From Puccinia triticina (taxonomy: Eukaryota; Basidiomycota; Pucciniomycetes; Pucciniales; Pucciniaceae), in assembly GCF_026914185.1 (NCBI RefSeq), contig NC_070562.1, forward strand, positions 1,116,001 through 1,180,000: a stretch of DNA of 64,000 nucleotides, written 5' to 3'. The notes under the pieces are model-generated. The model saw only the letters and a list, made by a program, of their open reading frames with translations, did not search any database and was not told the origin of the DNA. Made by a program: the position numbers and the translations under genes. Below are positions 29,811-42,800 of the stretch, piece after piece; the first letter of the stretch is position 1, and every line of letters starts with the position of its first letter.

Positions 29811-32800
29811 TCAGACTAAACCAAAAGAGGACCGTTGAGATTCGAAGTTGATTCGGGGGAGGGGTTTTGTTAGCATATCCGCCAACATATCCTTGGTGGA
29901 GACATGGAGAACCGTCAGACGTTGAGCTTTGACGCATTCCCGCACGAAATGGTACCGAGCGTGGATGTGTTTTGTTCTGGAGTGGTGTTCAGGGTTTTTC
30001 GCGAGTGCCTCGGCGCCTGCGTTGTCAACGTGGAGCGGAAGAGCTGACTTAGGACAAAGATGAAGCTCTGAAAGCACGTATTGGAGCCAGAGGCCTTCCT
30101 TGCACGAGTCGGACATGGCCTTGTACTCAGCCTCCGTGCTGGAGAGAGACACTGTGGCCTGTTTTCTGGATTTCCACGAGATCGCCCCGTCACCAATACG
30201 GAAGGTGTATCCAGAGGTGGAACGGCGGTCGTGGCGGTCTTCCGCCCAGTCCGAATCCGAATAGCCGCAGCAGTTGAGGTCGCCACCCAGTCGAAGCCGT
30301 AGATGTTTGGTTGTCAAGAGGTAGTTTAGTACACGCAGGCCTGCGGCCCAGTGTGCTTCGGAAGGATCCCTCAGGAACTGAGAAAGTCGATTTACTGCAA
30401 AAGCAATGTCAGGGCGCGTGCACTGAGACGCCCACAGAAGAGAGCCAATGAGCTGAGGGTATGAGTTTTGACACGCGGGCTCCTCGGGACGTTGAGGACC
30501 GAGATCTTTGAAGGCGGAGTCTGTGGGAGTCGGGACCGGAGTGTGGGGAACGGAAAGGAATCTGGACGCCATCTCATCGATATAATGCGGTTGAGAGATG
30601 TACACGGAACGACTGTTCAGGTCTCTGGAGATCTTCATTGAGAGGAAATGGTGGAGGTCTTCGTCAGCGCCGATTTTGAACTGCGTCCCAAGGAAGGAGA
30701 TGATGTGATTGACAAAGGCGGGTTCACCGACAACCGCCAGATCATCAACATGGACTGTGATGGCGCCTTGAAGTTGCTCCTTTTCGACACGGAAATAGAG
30801 AGTTGGGTCGTATTTGGACTGAGTGAGACCCCCGGAAAGCAGTGCCTTGTGCAGCTCGAGGTTCCATTCCCGGGGCGACTGCTTGAGGCCGTAGATAGAT
30901 TGGGTCACCTCGCAGACCCAGTCAGGATGGGCCGGGTCTTCAAATCCAGGAGGTTGAGCCATGTACACGGGTTCTGACAGTTTGCCATTCAGAAAGGCAG
31001 TTTTGAAGTCGACCTGCCTGCCTTTCCATCTCTTGATGCCAAGTAGACTGAGTATTAATCGCAGAGTTTCGAGCCGAAGGGTGGGAGAAAAGACTTCCTG
31101 GTAGTCTAGCCCTTTGATTTGTGTAAAGCCCATTGCTACTAGTCTGGCTTTCAGTTTCTGAATTGAATGGTCCGGGCGACGTTTGACCTTGAAGACCCAT
31201 TTCGATTTGATAATTTTTCGTTTTTCCGGACGCGGGACCAGCTTCCAGGTGGCCATGCCAAGAAGGGAGGCGTATTCCTCGTCCACCGCTTTGAGCCACT
31301 TTGCCTTGTTGGGAGACTTCAGGAGCTGGCGCCAAGTCTTTGGCGTGTCAATTGAGTCATCAGTGGTGGTAGTCTTGGCCCAGTTGCTGTACCTGTCAGG
31401 TGGTCGCCGCTGACGAGACGACTTCCTGGCTGGGGGAGGCGCGACAGCGGGTGGTGGTGGTGTTGGCTGAGGAGTGGGGGCGTGTTGTACCGGGGATGAG
31501 GGGGGTGCTGGCGGTAGAATTGGTGATGGTGGCTGATCGGCTTCCTTCGGGGCATGAATGGAGGCAGATAGTCGCCTGTTGAATCGGGGTGCAAGAGGGA
31601 CATTCAGCGGAGGAAGATCGGGGGTTGATGGGCGCTGGCGTTCAGGTGAGAGTCCCGAGGGACCGGACGTGATCGGCGGAGGAGTTATGGGCCTGGCAGG
31701 GTTGGTCACAGTTGTAGGTGACGGCCTCAACGGCCACGGTAATTCCACCCGTACAGGCGCCGGTGAGGATGAAAGAGGTGCCAGGAATGGGAAATGACTG
31801 TCTTCGAATAGAACATCCCGAGATTTGATGACGGCCTTTTTCTGGAGACCGTATAGACGGTAACCGTTTCCGTCAGGCAGATAGGAAAGTAGCATTGAAG
31901 CCCGGGCCTTGCTGTCGAGCTTCTTCCGATTCGCTTCTGGAACCTTGTACCAAGCCAGACAGCCAAAAGGATGCAGATATTTTGGTGGAGCAAGTGGTTT
32001 ACCGAGAATTTCGTTGGGGGAGTGGAAACCTGCAGGAGTATGGCATGGGATCGAATTGATAGTGAATAGGAAATGTCTGAGGGCATCAGCCCAGAAAGGT
32101 TTTGGAGCGCCAGCGCTGAGGAGACAGCAGCGTACAAAGTTCCCGATTGTTCAATTGGTGCGTTCAGCCACTCCATTAGACTCAGGGGAGTGGGGTGGCC
32201 CAGGCTCATGGGCAATGCCAGATTGAGCAAGACACGAAGAGAAATAGTTGGAAAGATACTCCCCCCCGTTGTCCAATCGAAGAGCGAGTATGGTAAAACG
32301 GCCATCCTTTTCGAAGGAGGCACGTAACAGTTTAAAGCACTGTGGAACTGATGATTTCGATTTCATTGGATAAACAGTAGTGAATTTAGAGAAATCGTCG
32401 ACAAATGTAACAAAGAATTTGTAGCCCTCCCTCGATACCTCCTCAAAAGACCCGACATCTGAGTGAATAAGTTGACCGGGTTTTGAGGATCGGTGAGGCA
32501 ATCGGGAGTGGAAAGGTCGTTGATGCATTTTGGATTGGACACATACCGGACATCGTTGGACGTCGAGCTCGTTCATCAAGGATGGTTTGATGTTGAGGGT
32601 ACGGAGAAGTCGTTTTAGAGGCCGGAGGCCTATATGGGACAGACGGTGATGGTACCCAAGAAGGGACTCATCAGCACTATAGGGGGAAGGGATGGATGCT
32701 GCGCCGGACTTTACCTCATTGGCCTGGAGGTAGTAAAGGTTTCCTTTACAATAGCCACGGTGAGGAACTCTGGCCAGTGCTAGGCCGGCAGCAGTTCGGG

Positions 32801-35039
32801 GAGGGGAAAAGAAAATATGAATCTGAGATGTGTATGCCCTCCGGTTACGATTGGCCGTAAAAGAGCGCGACGAGTCGTGTAGCGTTGGGGGGGGTTGATT
32901 TTTCTGACGGCTGGAGATGCGCGTCGGCGGTGTTTTGAGTTTGAGAGGGAGCCGGGGATACTGCCGGCGGGATGAGGGATGTGATCTAAACCGGTAAGGT
33001 GGAAGAGATCGGCGTTTTGCGGGGTAATGAACTTAGAAGACGTGTGAAAAACGGATGATACGGGCGGAAAGCGCCAAGACTTCTAACTTTGAATTTCGAT
33101 GGAGAACTCAATTTTTCTTTTTGTTCAGAGTAGGTCCATGCCGCTCCAAAGCCGGAGTTCGAACTGAACTCAAAATTTGGAGCTTGTGACATCTAACAGA
33201 CAGCTCATCACAACCTAGCGCGCACACGCGCGCAACAACAACACGAGACACAAGACAGAAACAAAACCAAACAAACAGAAACAAAACAAACCAACCCTCC
33301 TCATACAAAACCTAACCAACGCGCGCCAAATGAAAAAAAAAGAAATTTAACAAAACATAATGAAAGGAAACTGACAGGAAAACAGAAGCGTGAAAAAGAA
33401 ACAAAAAGAAAAGAAATAAAAAAGAAGACCTGAAACGCCTTGAGGAAGCGCGCCACGCCGCGCCATTGAACCTTGAGGAAGCCTTGAGGGCTTGCTGGCT
33501 TGAACCTTGATGTCCCTGGCGCGCGCCATGCGCCGCGAAAAGCCTGATTCCCACGCGTGTACAGATCTGTCCACCACAACGGCCAACGGGATTGCCGGTC
33601 GAAGGGATGTCGTCGGCTTTGTAGATGTCGCAGGAAGAGTTACGAAACACGACTGTGAGCCCTTCGTCGCAGAGGCCCGCCACCGAGAGCAGGGGTTCGT
33701 GGAGATCTGGAACGACCAGAGTTGGTATGTCGGTCCCGGAGTTGATTGGTAGGGACATGCGGCCCTTGTGACTGGATTCCACGACGGAGTGGTCGGCCAA
33801 GCGGACTGGGGTATCATCGGGACGAGGGTCGATTACGTCGTCGGCATAAGGTGTCATGGAGATCGAGCAGCCCGAGTCGATATTGGGGTCTTGCTTCACT
33901 CCAGATTCACGTTTGACAAGGGTGGCATTGCTCGCCACTGCATTGTTGGCCCTGGCATGGGACCTCCCAGAGCGATGGGAGGCAGCGGACTTGGCATAGG
34001 TGTCGACTTCAGAACCTGAGTAGTCGGAGTCGTCACCGCTGGCGGCTCCTCCGAGTTCCACCACCGTGGTTTTACCGGCCTTGGCCGCAGGCTTTTTGTT
34101 GGATCGGCTACCTGTGGGATATCGTGTGCGATCGGTCCCCTCTCTTCGACGGTCAGAAGGTGAGGAAGTGTGACGGTCGTGATCGGCCAGGATTTTTGCA
34201 GCATTTTCGCAAATTTCTAGGTTGTGGCCGTTTCGTCTGCAGAACAAGCAGTACAGGTCGCGGTTGAAAGCCGTGCGGGGTTTTCTAGAAGCAGAAGGAG
34301 GCCTGGTGGAGACTCTGGAGGCCTGTTCAGATGAGACAGGGTCCTCGGCTCTGGTCTTTCGACGAAGATGTTCGGCCTTCAGACACTGGATGAGTTTGAC
34401 GGGTTCGAGTTTAGGCTCGTTGAGCATAGACGACACGCAGGAAAGCCAGTCGGAAGGGAGAGAGTTGAGGATGTCCGAGGCAAAGATGTCCTCAGGAGTT
34501 AGTGGGTTTGTTGGAGTGATCACCGACGTAAGCTGCTCGTATATTTGAGTCATCTCGTCGAGATGGGCGGTGACATCATCGCCAGTCATTCTAGAGCTGT
34601 TGAGCTTTTGTAGCCAGTACATTTTGCCGCCCGCCGAGCAGTCGAGGTGGGCGGTTTTGAGAGCATGCCAACAGCCCCGAGCGTCTTGATCATATTGATG
34701 ACAGTATTGAATATTGGCTGTGTGGATCGTACGAGAGATGACAGCGACGATCGTCTGGTTGTCGAGAGACCAGTTCTTACCGACCGCTAAAGCTTTAGCT
34801 TTCTTCTCTTCGGGTTCGAGAATGTAGGCCACGCCTGTAGTGCGAAAATGGATCATGAGAGTCCAAGACCAGTCTAGGTAGTTGGAGCCCATCCCTGGCG
34901 GCTTGAGAGGCTCGATTCCGGAAGTTTTCAGAGCTGGATGCTCTTTAAAGTCGGGAGAGGGATCGGACGACATGGTGGAAGTAGTTTTGTCGCCTTGAGG
35001 TGTCGAGGAAGAAGACATAGGTTTATTAGGCTTTTTCAA
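29811..35039 (-). pseudogene. Copia F Gag-Pol polyprotein, one stop codon and one LTR insertion
   Basis: The minus-strand ATG is at 35039. Gag has a zinc knuckle CLFCRRNGHNLEIC; protease has DSGCS. Integrase has a finger (HHRLSH, RCPVC) and a core D in HSDVG, D in RLDNGG and E in PESNGVAE. RT has CHVDD-type HVDDLAV; RNase H has YSDSDWAED, STEAEY and HVDNAGA. Leaving out the 818-bp solo LTR plus its 4-bp duplication (822 bp, a multiple of 3) puts all domains in one frame of about 1470 codons. The only break seen is TGA at 32151-32153 in AERTN-stop-TIG, where relatives have Arg, consistent with CGA to TGA. The single-ORF layout is usual for copia. It would encode the particle and the copying and integration enzymes. 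Confidence 0.9.
32761..33578 (-). mobile_element. Solo LTR of the element A family inside copia F
   Basis: 818 bp, similar to the A LTRs over its whole length (GGAACTCTGGCC...GCTAGGCCGG; end GTCCACCACA). The TSD is ACGG (32757-32760, 33579-33582). On the minus strand it ends GAGTTCCTCA, so it has the standard CA terminus that A lacks. ORFs here mirror those in the A LTR. Confidence 0.9.
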
Positions 35040-35085
35040 AAGCTTACGGACTCTTATAGTGAGGTTGTCGCTTCAAAGGCTACTG

Positions 35086-35097
35086 GAGCTCATAACC
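35086..35097 (-). other. Copia F primer-binding site (initiator tRNA-Met anticodon arm)
   Basis: Directly inside the 5' LTR the minus strand reads GGTTATGAGCTC. Its complement GAGCTCATAACC matches the anticodon stem-loop (CAU) of initiator tRNA-Met rather than the 3' end. This is the half-tRNA priming known from Drosophila copia and yeast Ty5. Confidence 0.7.
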
Positions 35098-35372
35098 TGT
35101 TGCAATGAACTAGGTCAGGAAGGACAGAGCGCGGAAAGAGTGAGTTCATTGCAATAAGAAGAAAAGAAAGAGAGAGAAAAGAAATGACACTAACCTAGGT
35201 CAGGAAGGACAGAGCGCGGAAAGAGTGAAGAAGAGGATTTCCGCGCCTGCCTCCCTGGCCTAGACTACATACAAGCTGAGATGTCACACACTGTGATATG
35301 AGAGGTGAAAGGAAACAAGAAAAGGAAAACACAGACAGATGGAAGCATAAAGAAGAAAACAACACCTCAACA
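35098..35372 (-). repeat. Copia F 5' LTR
   Basis: 275 bp, no difference from the left copy seen on inspection. Followed by the AGTAG duplication. Confidence 0.92.
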
Positions 35373-35474
35373 AGTAGCACCTCCGGGCTTCTCTACATGC
35401 GTCGTTAGCATTACCCGCCACGCTGTGAGCCGCCCTCTGTCGTCTGTTTTCCTTTCATCTCAGGACGTTTCAGG

Positions 35475-37390
35475 ATGGTCAAGATCAAGGCCCCGAACAA
35501 ACGTCTCTGTTTCGATGGTACTAAAGTCGAGCGGTTCATCGAGACCTACGAAATGGTCGCCAGTCTGGATGAGGCGACGGAGCTTGATATGGCGAAGCAA
35601 ATCCGTATCTTTCTAGCGAACGATGACCTCCTGGACGTTCTCGAGACCTTGGACGGCTTCAATCCTCCCGACTGGCCGAAGCTGAAAGCCGCAATGGTTG
35701 CTTACTGGGGCAAGGTTGACACGGCGCGATTCACTACGCGCGACTTGAGCTTGCTCGTTCAAGACTGGACGGCGAGAGGGGGAGTAGCTTCGGCGGCCGA
35801 TTATCAGGTGTTTCGCCAAAGCTGGGAACCCATCCAATCGTATCTATTGTCGAAGGCTCATATTGACTCAGTAGAAGAGATTCGGAACTTGTACTATCAA
35901 GCTTTCTCGATGACCGTTCAGGACGAGATTAGGCAAAAGTTGGTCCGGGATAGGACGATGGTTACTACCTTGGATAATTGATTCAAATTACCAGTGTTCA
36001 AGATTCTCAAGGAAGCGGCGGATGCCGTGATGAAGGAACAGACCGCTCTCACCTTTGAGGAATCCAGGATCAGTCAACCTGTGCTGCCGTCGCCGTTTCA
36101 AGAGGGCAATTCGGTGATGAAGAAGATGGGGGAAGTCCAACGTCCTAAAGAAGCCCCGCCCTCGAATAAGCCCGCGCCGAGCATGGACGAGCTGTCTAGA
36201 ATGTTTGAAGCCTTCGAGCAAAAGATAGATCAGAAATTGGCTGCGGTCCCAGGGAAGTCGGCTCAGAACCAGAACCAAGGGGGCCGTCCGCCGATGGTTT
36301 GTTTTTATTGTCATTGCGAAGGCCATGGCACTGCCCGATGTTTTGAGTTACAAAAGGACAAGGACGACCACCTGGTGGAACAGAGGGGTACAAACTTCTT
36401 CCTCCCAAATGGAGCGTTAATTCCCTGGGATTCAAGCCGACCAATTCGTCACGTGGTGGCTTCATTTCAACCTTCAAAGACCAATCAGGCGACGGTGGAT
36501 CCTCAGCCCGACTTCAAGGTGGGGTGTGGTTCGCTGCATCCCTGGTATCCGCCAGCGGTTTCGTCGTCGTCGTTTTCAGGAGTTTACGAAGCCGATCCAG
36601 CTGGAAGGAAGAGACACGAAGACCCTAAGCTCTATAAGGCGCCTTCAGTACCCAGTTCCGCTGTAAAAAGGCCGATCCGTTGTGCGCCATCCCCTATATC
36701 TCAAGAGGCACAGCCTATGGAGGAGGAGCCGGAGCTTTTCGAGCGTGGTGCTGGTCAAGAGGGCACTGCCGAATCGCCGGAGGGACGCCCAGAAGTCCCG
36801 CCCCAAGCTGCCAACAAGCCGTCAGGACCTAAGGTGCGCTTTGAACGCGACGTGGCGAGGGATTATCCGAATGCGGTCGACGGTGCGCTCAAGAAGATCT
36901 TTGACTTACCGGTACCCCACATGACGGTCGCCGAATTACTTGCTCTCGCTCCTACTGTTGCCGAAGGTGTCAAGAAATGGGTGTCGCGCAGGCGTGTGGA
37001 GGTTGGGTCGGAAGAAATCAAGGTCAACTCAGGCATATTGGCGGAAGGAGACGAGAGACGGGAGCTGGCAGGGGATCCTAACCTGTATTCCTGTCCTTTG
37101 GGGTATTTGTCTTGTCTCGTAGGAGAGGACGAAACGCCTGCTACTCCCCTCATAGATTCGGGATCTCAGCTTAATCTGATTTCGGACTCGATGGCGAACA
37201 AATTTAACCTGAGCCCACGAGTCAATTTCCTATCGGCCGTCTACGGAATCAACAATCAAGCGTGCGAATTGATAGGCGTGGCGGAGGATGTCCCAATCCG
37301 CGTGGGGAAGACGGTCGATAAGACTTGCCATTTTTGGATCACTCGCAATGACGGACCACTGATCTTGGGGCGCCCTTTCTTGATGGACGT
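35475..37390 (+). pseudogene. Element D Gag and start of protease
   Basis: ATG 35475 (MVKIKAPNKRLCFDGT). One frame runs to the E insertion, broken only by TGA at 35979-35981 within TLDN-stop-FKLP, where A reads DNRFKLP, so CGA became TGA. A zinc knuckle CFYCHCEGHGTARC lies near 36302. The retropepsin motif PLIDSGSQLN is at about 37147 and LGRPFLMDV at the end. Element E is inserted at ACGT (37387-37390). Confidence 0.87.
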
Positions 37391-38318
37391 TGTGGAACTA
37401 CTCTGAGGGAAGAATAGAGCTTGAGAGGGATTTGGTGCTTGAAGGGCTGCCTCTCAGGGGAACAAGAAAAAGAATATAAGAGTATGGACTCTTAAGGAAA
37501 GGTGTGGCTATGGAGATTCTTGAGGTATGTCTAAGGGTTTACTTTCTACTAATCTAATAGCAAGGTAAAGGTAATGTAAAGTCTGTCCAACCTGATATAT
37601 TTGGCATAGACTTATCAAGCTTGTCCACTCTGATTTAATGGCATAAGCTAGGCTAGTGAATGGTGACCAGTGATCTGGATTGCTGGGACAGGATCTGATG
37701 GGGGACAAAAGGTAGGGCCAAAGAGGGCAGACTATATACAAAATATTATGGGGCTGAGTTGCATGGTTGGAAGAAAAGATGAAACAGTGAAAATTCTCAA
37801 TCAAGGGGCTGAGGCTGAAACTACTATGGAGATGGGAAGTTCTGAGAAGAGGCTGAAATGTGGAGAGACAATGAAACATCAGAAGAAAGGGATTACATGT
37901 CATATGAGTGGCTGAAAAGGGAAGGGCTGAAACCAAAGGGGACAAGGGTTAACCAAGATGAAATCTCTATGGTTATTACATGTGTGGCTAATGCCAAGAT
38001 GGGGTTGTTATGCTGGATTGGGAAGAGAGAAAAAGATGATGAATATCCAGGGTCTTTCCTAATAGTCTGGCTCTGTCTGATGGGTGACTTTCTCCCACTT
38101 GTGCCTAGCTGGGTGCTTGAGGATTATTGAGTTGGTGTAGGTGGGTATCCAGAAGGTGGGGAAAAAGGGTGAAGAGAGAATGGGGGGCCTGTTGATGGGT
38201 ATGAGTTGTCCTGGCCTTGCTCCTTAAGGGAGGTGGGTGCTTGAGTATTCCAGAGAGGTTTATATTGAGGTGAAAAGACTTTTGATTTTGGTGCCATATT
38301 CAGGATTGGCTTACCACA
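37391..38318 (-). repeat. Element E 3' LTR
   Basis: 928 bp. The adjacent minus-strand GTTGGGGGTGGA (plus 38319-38330) is the polypurine tract. It differs from the right copy by several small indels and substitutions (for example CATCAGAAGAAAGGGATTAC versus CATCACAACAAGGGTTTAC). Confidence 0.9.
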
Positions 38319-38330
38319 TCCACCCCCAAC

Positions 38331-39830
38331 TTTGATGATGTCCCCATCATCCAAGCCAAAGAAAAAGCCAAACTGGATATGGGAGGAAAAATAAAGGAAG
38401 AAGAGGAAAAAAAGGAATATGTAGCAGAAAAATGGAGCCAAAAGATAAAGCAGAAAAAGCCAACAAAGTGAGGGGAAATTGTTTTTGAGATAAGGAATTG
38501 TTTAATTAATTTTATTAATGTTTTTATGATTTTTGAGTGACTTATCTATAGATTTTCCTATTTATCTATGTATGTTTTTAGTAGTTTAGTGATTTCATGG
38601 AACTTTTTAGCTATTTTTATGCGGTTTTGTTCACCCCCAACTTGGGTGAATTATGCTGGGTTGCTGAGATGTTCAAAAGAGAACTACTTAGTGAAAATCA
38701 GAGAAGAAAAGAATAGCAGATACTGAGTTGCTTTTTACAGCACAACTATCCATTAGGTGTATCCAATATCTATACCAAAAGAAAGAGTATGTTTACGCGG
38801 TTCCTTTGAGCCAATAATCAGCTCAAAAGGGTGAGTTTTGAAATGCCTATGTGGCGTTGAAGTTTGTTCAATTAGGACCAACTTTGATGGTTTAAGGCAG
38901 CTGTGGTTCGGCGAATCGCTTCCACTGCCTAATTGCGGTGTTCTGAAGTTTAGCTGAATTAGGAGAGTCCCGGTTTGCGCGCCAGAGTTGGATAGTATGG
39001 CGGCTGAGGCAGCCGCGATAAGGTGAATCGTTTCCACTGCCTAGTTGCGGCGTTCGCGATCCCTAGCTTGTCTCCTGATGTTGTAGTCTTGGTTTCTAAT
39101 GATCAGACCGCGGCGTTCGCGATGGCAGAGCTCTATTTTGTTTGATAAGAATAAGATGGCCTGCTGTGTATTAAGTCCTCAGTCATCCATTGATCTTCCC
39201 CTTTTGTCTTCTTCGCATCCTCCATCGCGCCAAGTTCTTCAAGGCATCACAACACATTTTCATTTCGCAATTTCCATTTGCTTGTTCTCTGATCTTCCAG
39301 GCCGCGGCACCGCGGAGTCTCCAATCGAAATCAACTTGCCGCTTCCCGATGTTCAAGGTCCTAGAGTGCGCTCCCATGTTATCGCGATAACCCGCCGTTC
39401 TATATAACCTAGGTTCTATGACTGCTTCGAGGTCCTCTACTCCGCTCCTATGTCATCGCGCTCGCCATCCAGGGAGTGTTACCATCTAGCAAGAAAAAGG
39501 TTATACAGGGAAGTAATTTTGAAGAGTGGAAAATCAAGATGATAGGGGATAGATTGGTGAGTTGGAGGATAATGGGATTCATTTTGATTGTTTGTTAGAG
39601 AGGCTGATTCTAATTTTCTTTTTGTGGTTTTACCAAGGTCTTTGTGAAAAATAAGTCCCCCCAAACTACTAATTAATGGATGCAGTATATGAATAGAGGT
39701 GAGTGAGGGAGTTTTGAATGAAGTTTTTATAAGGAATTAAGTTAAAAAAATGAAAAAAGGTATCTGAATGTCAAATTGACTCCCCACTTCTACTTTTTTT
39801 TTTCTTTTTTTTTTTTGAATGGGAAGAACA
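38331..39830. other. Element E non-coding tail with CpG-rich patch
   Basis: On the element strand this is the region between pol and the 3' LTR. 38790-39480 is CpG-rich while the flanks are AT-rich, as in element B. A 102-codon plus-strand ORF (39099-39407), antisense to E, has no motif. It could be a remnant of an antisense gene like that in B, but I saw no clear sequence match. 39793-39816 is a T-rich run. Confidence 0.4.
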
Positions 39831-39836
39831 GCAGGC

Positions 39837-42800
39837 CTATACTCTTGAGAAAAAGGGCTTCACAAGTGAAGAAGCAAACCTTCTTTTTAAAATTGTTCCA
39901 TCCAGTTCTTCCAGGTTGTATGATCCTCCTTCTTCCTGCTTGGTAATTCTATATGGTCTATTCCATTTATTTTCAAACAAATTTCCATGCTGAGAATCCA
40001 GGCTTTTGTTGTAAACAAGAACAAGTTGGCCAATTCCTAAGGGTTTTCTGAGATTCTTTTTCTGGTATTGATTTTCCAAAGACTGGGATCTGGACTCCTT
40101 TAATTTCTTGTAAGCTTCTTGTAATACTTCTTCTCTCCTTTCCAGTTGGTGAACTCTTGCTAACAATAATTCCTCTGTTGTTTTAATATCTTCCCAGTTG
40201 GTTCCAAGATATGTTTCCAGTTCCAGGTCCACAGGTAAAATAGCAGGTTGTCCAAAAAGTAATTCATATGGAGAATATCCAGTTGTCCTTTTGGTTGAGA
40301 TTCTGTCAGCAAACAAGACCAGAGGGAGGTAATGTCTCCACTTCTTTCCATCTGTTGCACACAGCTTGGCCAGAGTATCCATAAGATAATTGGTGGCTCC
40401 TTGGGGTAATCTGGTGAGTTGAAAAATTCCAAGGGGGTTTTCAAAAGTAGTTAAAGGTCTTGATTCCATGGCTAACTCCCTCTCATCATATCCTCCCATT
40501 ATATCACCCAGACCATAGCAGGCCCTTCCAGTGAAAGATTCAATGAGTTCTTCAGGATTTGGTGGGATTCCAGAGTCTTTGATGGTAACCTTGTTAAGTC
40601 TTTGTAAGTCATGAACAACTCTGAGTTTTCCATCATGCTTTTTGACACAGAAGACTGGGGAGGAGTAAATGGAGCAGTATTGTTCATAGAGGCCAGTTTT
40701 GACTCTTCCTTTTACTAATTCCACAAATTGGTCCTTAATTGCTGCAGGGATGGGGATTGGTTTATGTTGCCAGGGGTTATGTTGGATGACTGGGATTCTG
40801 TAGGGTTGTCCATAGGTGTGTTTGGGTAGGTCTCTTCCTTTAGCACAAAAGTCAAGTCCTAAATAATTACTTTGGGTGGTTGCTGAATGGGTTGGGAAAT
40901 CTTTCTCCCATTTCTGGTGTTCTGGATGAGCTATGGGTACCAAGTAAGTTTTACCTGCTTTCATAATTGAAAGACTTTCTGATCCTTCCCTGTTGAATCT
41001 GATGGTTGCTGATACATCTTTGAGCCAAGGTGTTCCTAAAATTGGCTGGATATCTGCTGCTGAAACATAAAAGTGAGTGTTCATTGACATATTACCTAAT
41101 TTGATGGTGACTCCTTCTGCAATTCCAAGGATTTCACTCTTATGGCCTCCAATTCCTTTTAAGTTCATGTTCCTTTGGGTGACTATTAATCCCATTCTTG
41201 CTGCAAGATTCCTGGGAAGTAAGTTGACTTGTGATCCATTATCCAAGAGGGCCTGAAAGTTTTTTCCATTTATAGTGGCATCTACATATCCAAGAGGGCA
41301 AGCATAGTGGGGTGATTCTGGTTCCAGTTCTTCTTCTTGGTCCTGGTCTTCTTCTACATCTCCAGAGTTGGTTGTTTTGGAAGGGGGTTCCAAAGGTATC
41401 CTTCTAGGGCTGATCTTCTTCTTTAGGACATCCACAGCTCCAGGGGAAATCGCCAAAAGTTCTGCATATGATAGTTCCAATCTGCCATCAGTGAGCATCC
41501 TGCTAACTACCCTTTCTTCTGCCTCAGGGTATTCCTTAGCTAATGGTTTCTCTACATAGGTCTTCCTAGTTGGTTTTTCCTTGGGAGTTTGGGAGTCTTC
41601 AGGGGTTTGGATCTGGACTTTCTTGGCTGGGGATTTTCCTTGAGAGGTTGGAAGAGTGGGAAGGGGGATGGGGTCCTTTTTGGCATATTCCAGAGGTTGG
41701 TCCATATCCATGTGGTCTTCCTTTTCCTTTCTGACCTTCTTGTTGGTAACTACCTCTTCTGGGTATTCCATACCACTTCTAGTCCTTTTCCCAATATCAC
41801 AGTCATAGGTGGATAGGTCTTCAGTTGGGTCTATTTCTTCCAGTTGTCCTAAGGAGGCTTGAGGTTCAGTAGAGCTGCCAGTTTTGAGGGTTCCAGCAGG
41901 TAAGTTTAGTATTCCAGGTTGTTTCTGTTCCTGGTGGTATTGGTCTACAGCAAACTTGTAAGCTCTGTTCCTTTCCCAGGGGACTATATTTCCATCAGGA
42001 AGTCTTACATTATTACCTTCTTTCTTGAATTTTCCATTGAGTTCATCCAGATTGGCCAGGTTGCACCTAGAAAAAGAGTGGCCCATTTGGTGGCAGTAAT
42101 TGCACTTTACAGTTGTCCAGTCCTTATCCTGCTGGGCTGGTTTGTATGGTACATGACTTTTCATGAAGAAGGGGGAAGGTTTCTGGGTATGCCAGCTAGA
42201 TAGGGTTTTAGTGAGTTCCTCAACTTCCTTTTCCTGTGTTTTGTATTTGGGAGAAGCATTGTTAGTAGTAGGATTGACATAGTCAATGCCTTTCCAAACC
42301 TTTCTCCTAGACATTACAGATTTCTGATGGACTTCTTTATGGATATATGAGAGAAGAACTTCAGTTTCAGGCAGAATGTCACCACCATCCTTGGAGGTAA
42401 GCATCATGTTGTTTCTGACCAGCTCCTTTGTGACAGCTTGCTCTATTTCCTCACTAAGGGCTTCTAGCAGGTTATCTCTGAATTCTTCAATACTGGAACT
42501 GTATCCCATTCTTACCAGGTAGTTAGTGATTGCTGCAAACTTGGTCCTAAAAATTTTAAAGTGTTCAGTAGTACTAATACCCCCTCCCTTAATGGCAGAG
42601 TGTACTAGGTCCTTAAGATCATGTCTGGTATATCTGACTAAAGGAAGTGAAGATCCAAACCTGTTGAGTAACTCCTTTTTTAGCAATTCCCAGTCTTGGT
42701 CCTCATAGCCAGTCATTTCTTCAACTTCATCCTTCAGATCCATGCCTTTGATAAAAGGAGAAATTTGGGTGACCAGGTCTAAGTGAGTGGCTCCATCAGT

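Larger units (their letters stand above)
29422..35372 (-). mobile_element. Ty1/copia-type LTR retrotransposon F
   Basis: The 275-bp LTRs (29422-29696, 35098-35372) appear identical by eye. The TSD is AGTAG (29417-29421, 35373-35377). The order integrase then RT, within one minus-strand frame, defines copia. A Ty3-type solo LTR (32761-33578) is inserted between the protease and integrase parts. Apart from that insertion and one TGA the coding frame is intact, so F is a young insertion in D. Confidence 0.95.
29398..35432 (+). repeat. Dispersed module, leader copy in element D, split by copia F
   Basis: CAAGTAAGTCCCCTCC (29397-29412) is interrupted by F at AGTAG and continues as GCACCTCCGGGC with GCCAC and TGTGAGCC at 35378-35432. 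Without F it is a continuous module just upstream of the gag ATG at 35475. Confidence 0.55.

Noticed and set aside
39099..39407. 102-codon plus-strand ORF in the tail of element E as a functional antisense gene
   Set aside because: No similarity to the antisense exons of B was seen and no introns or motif support it.
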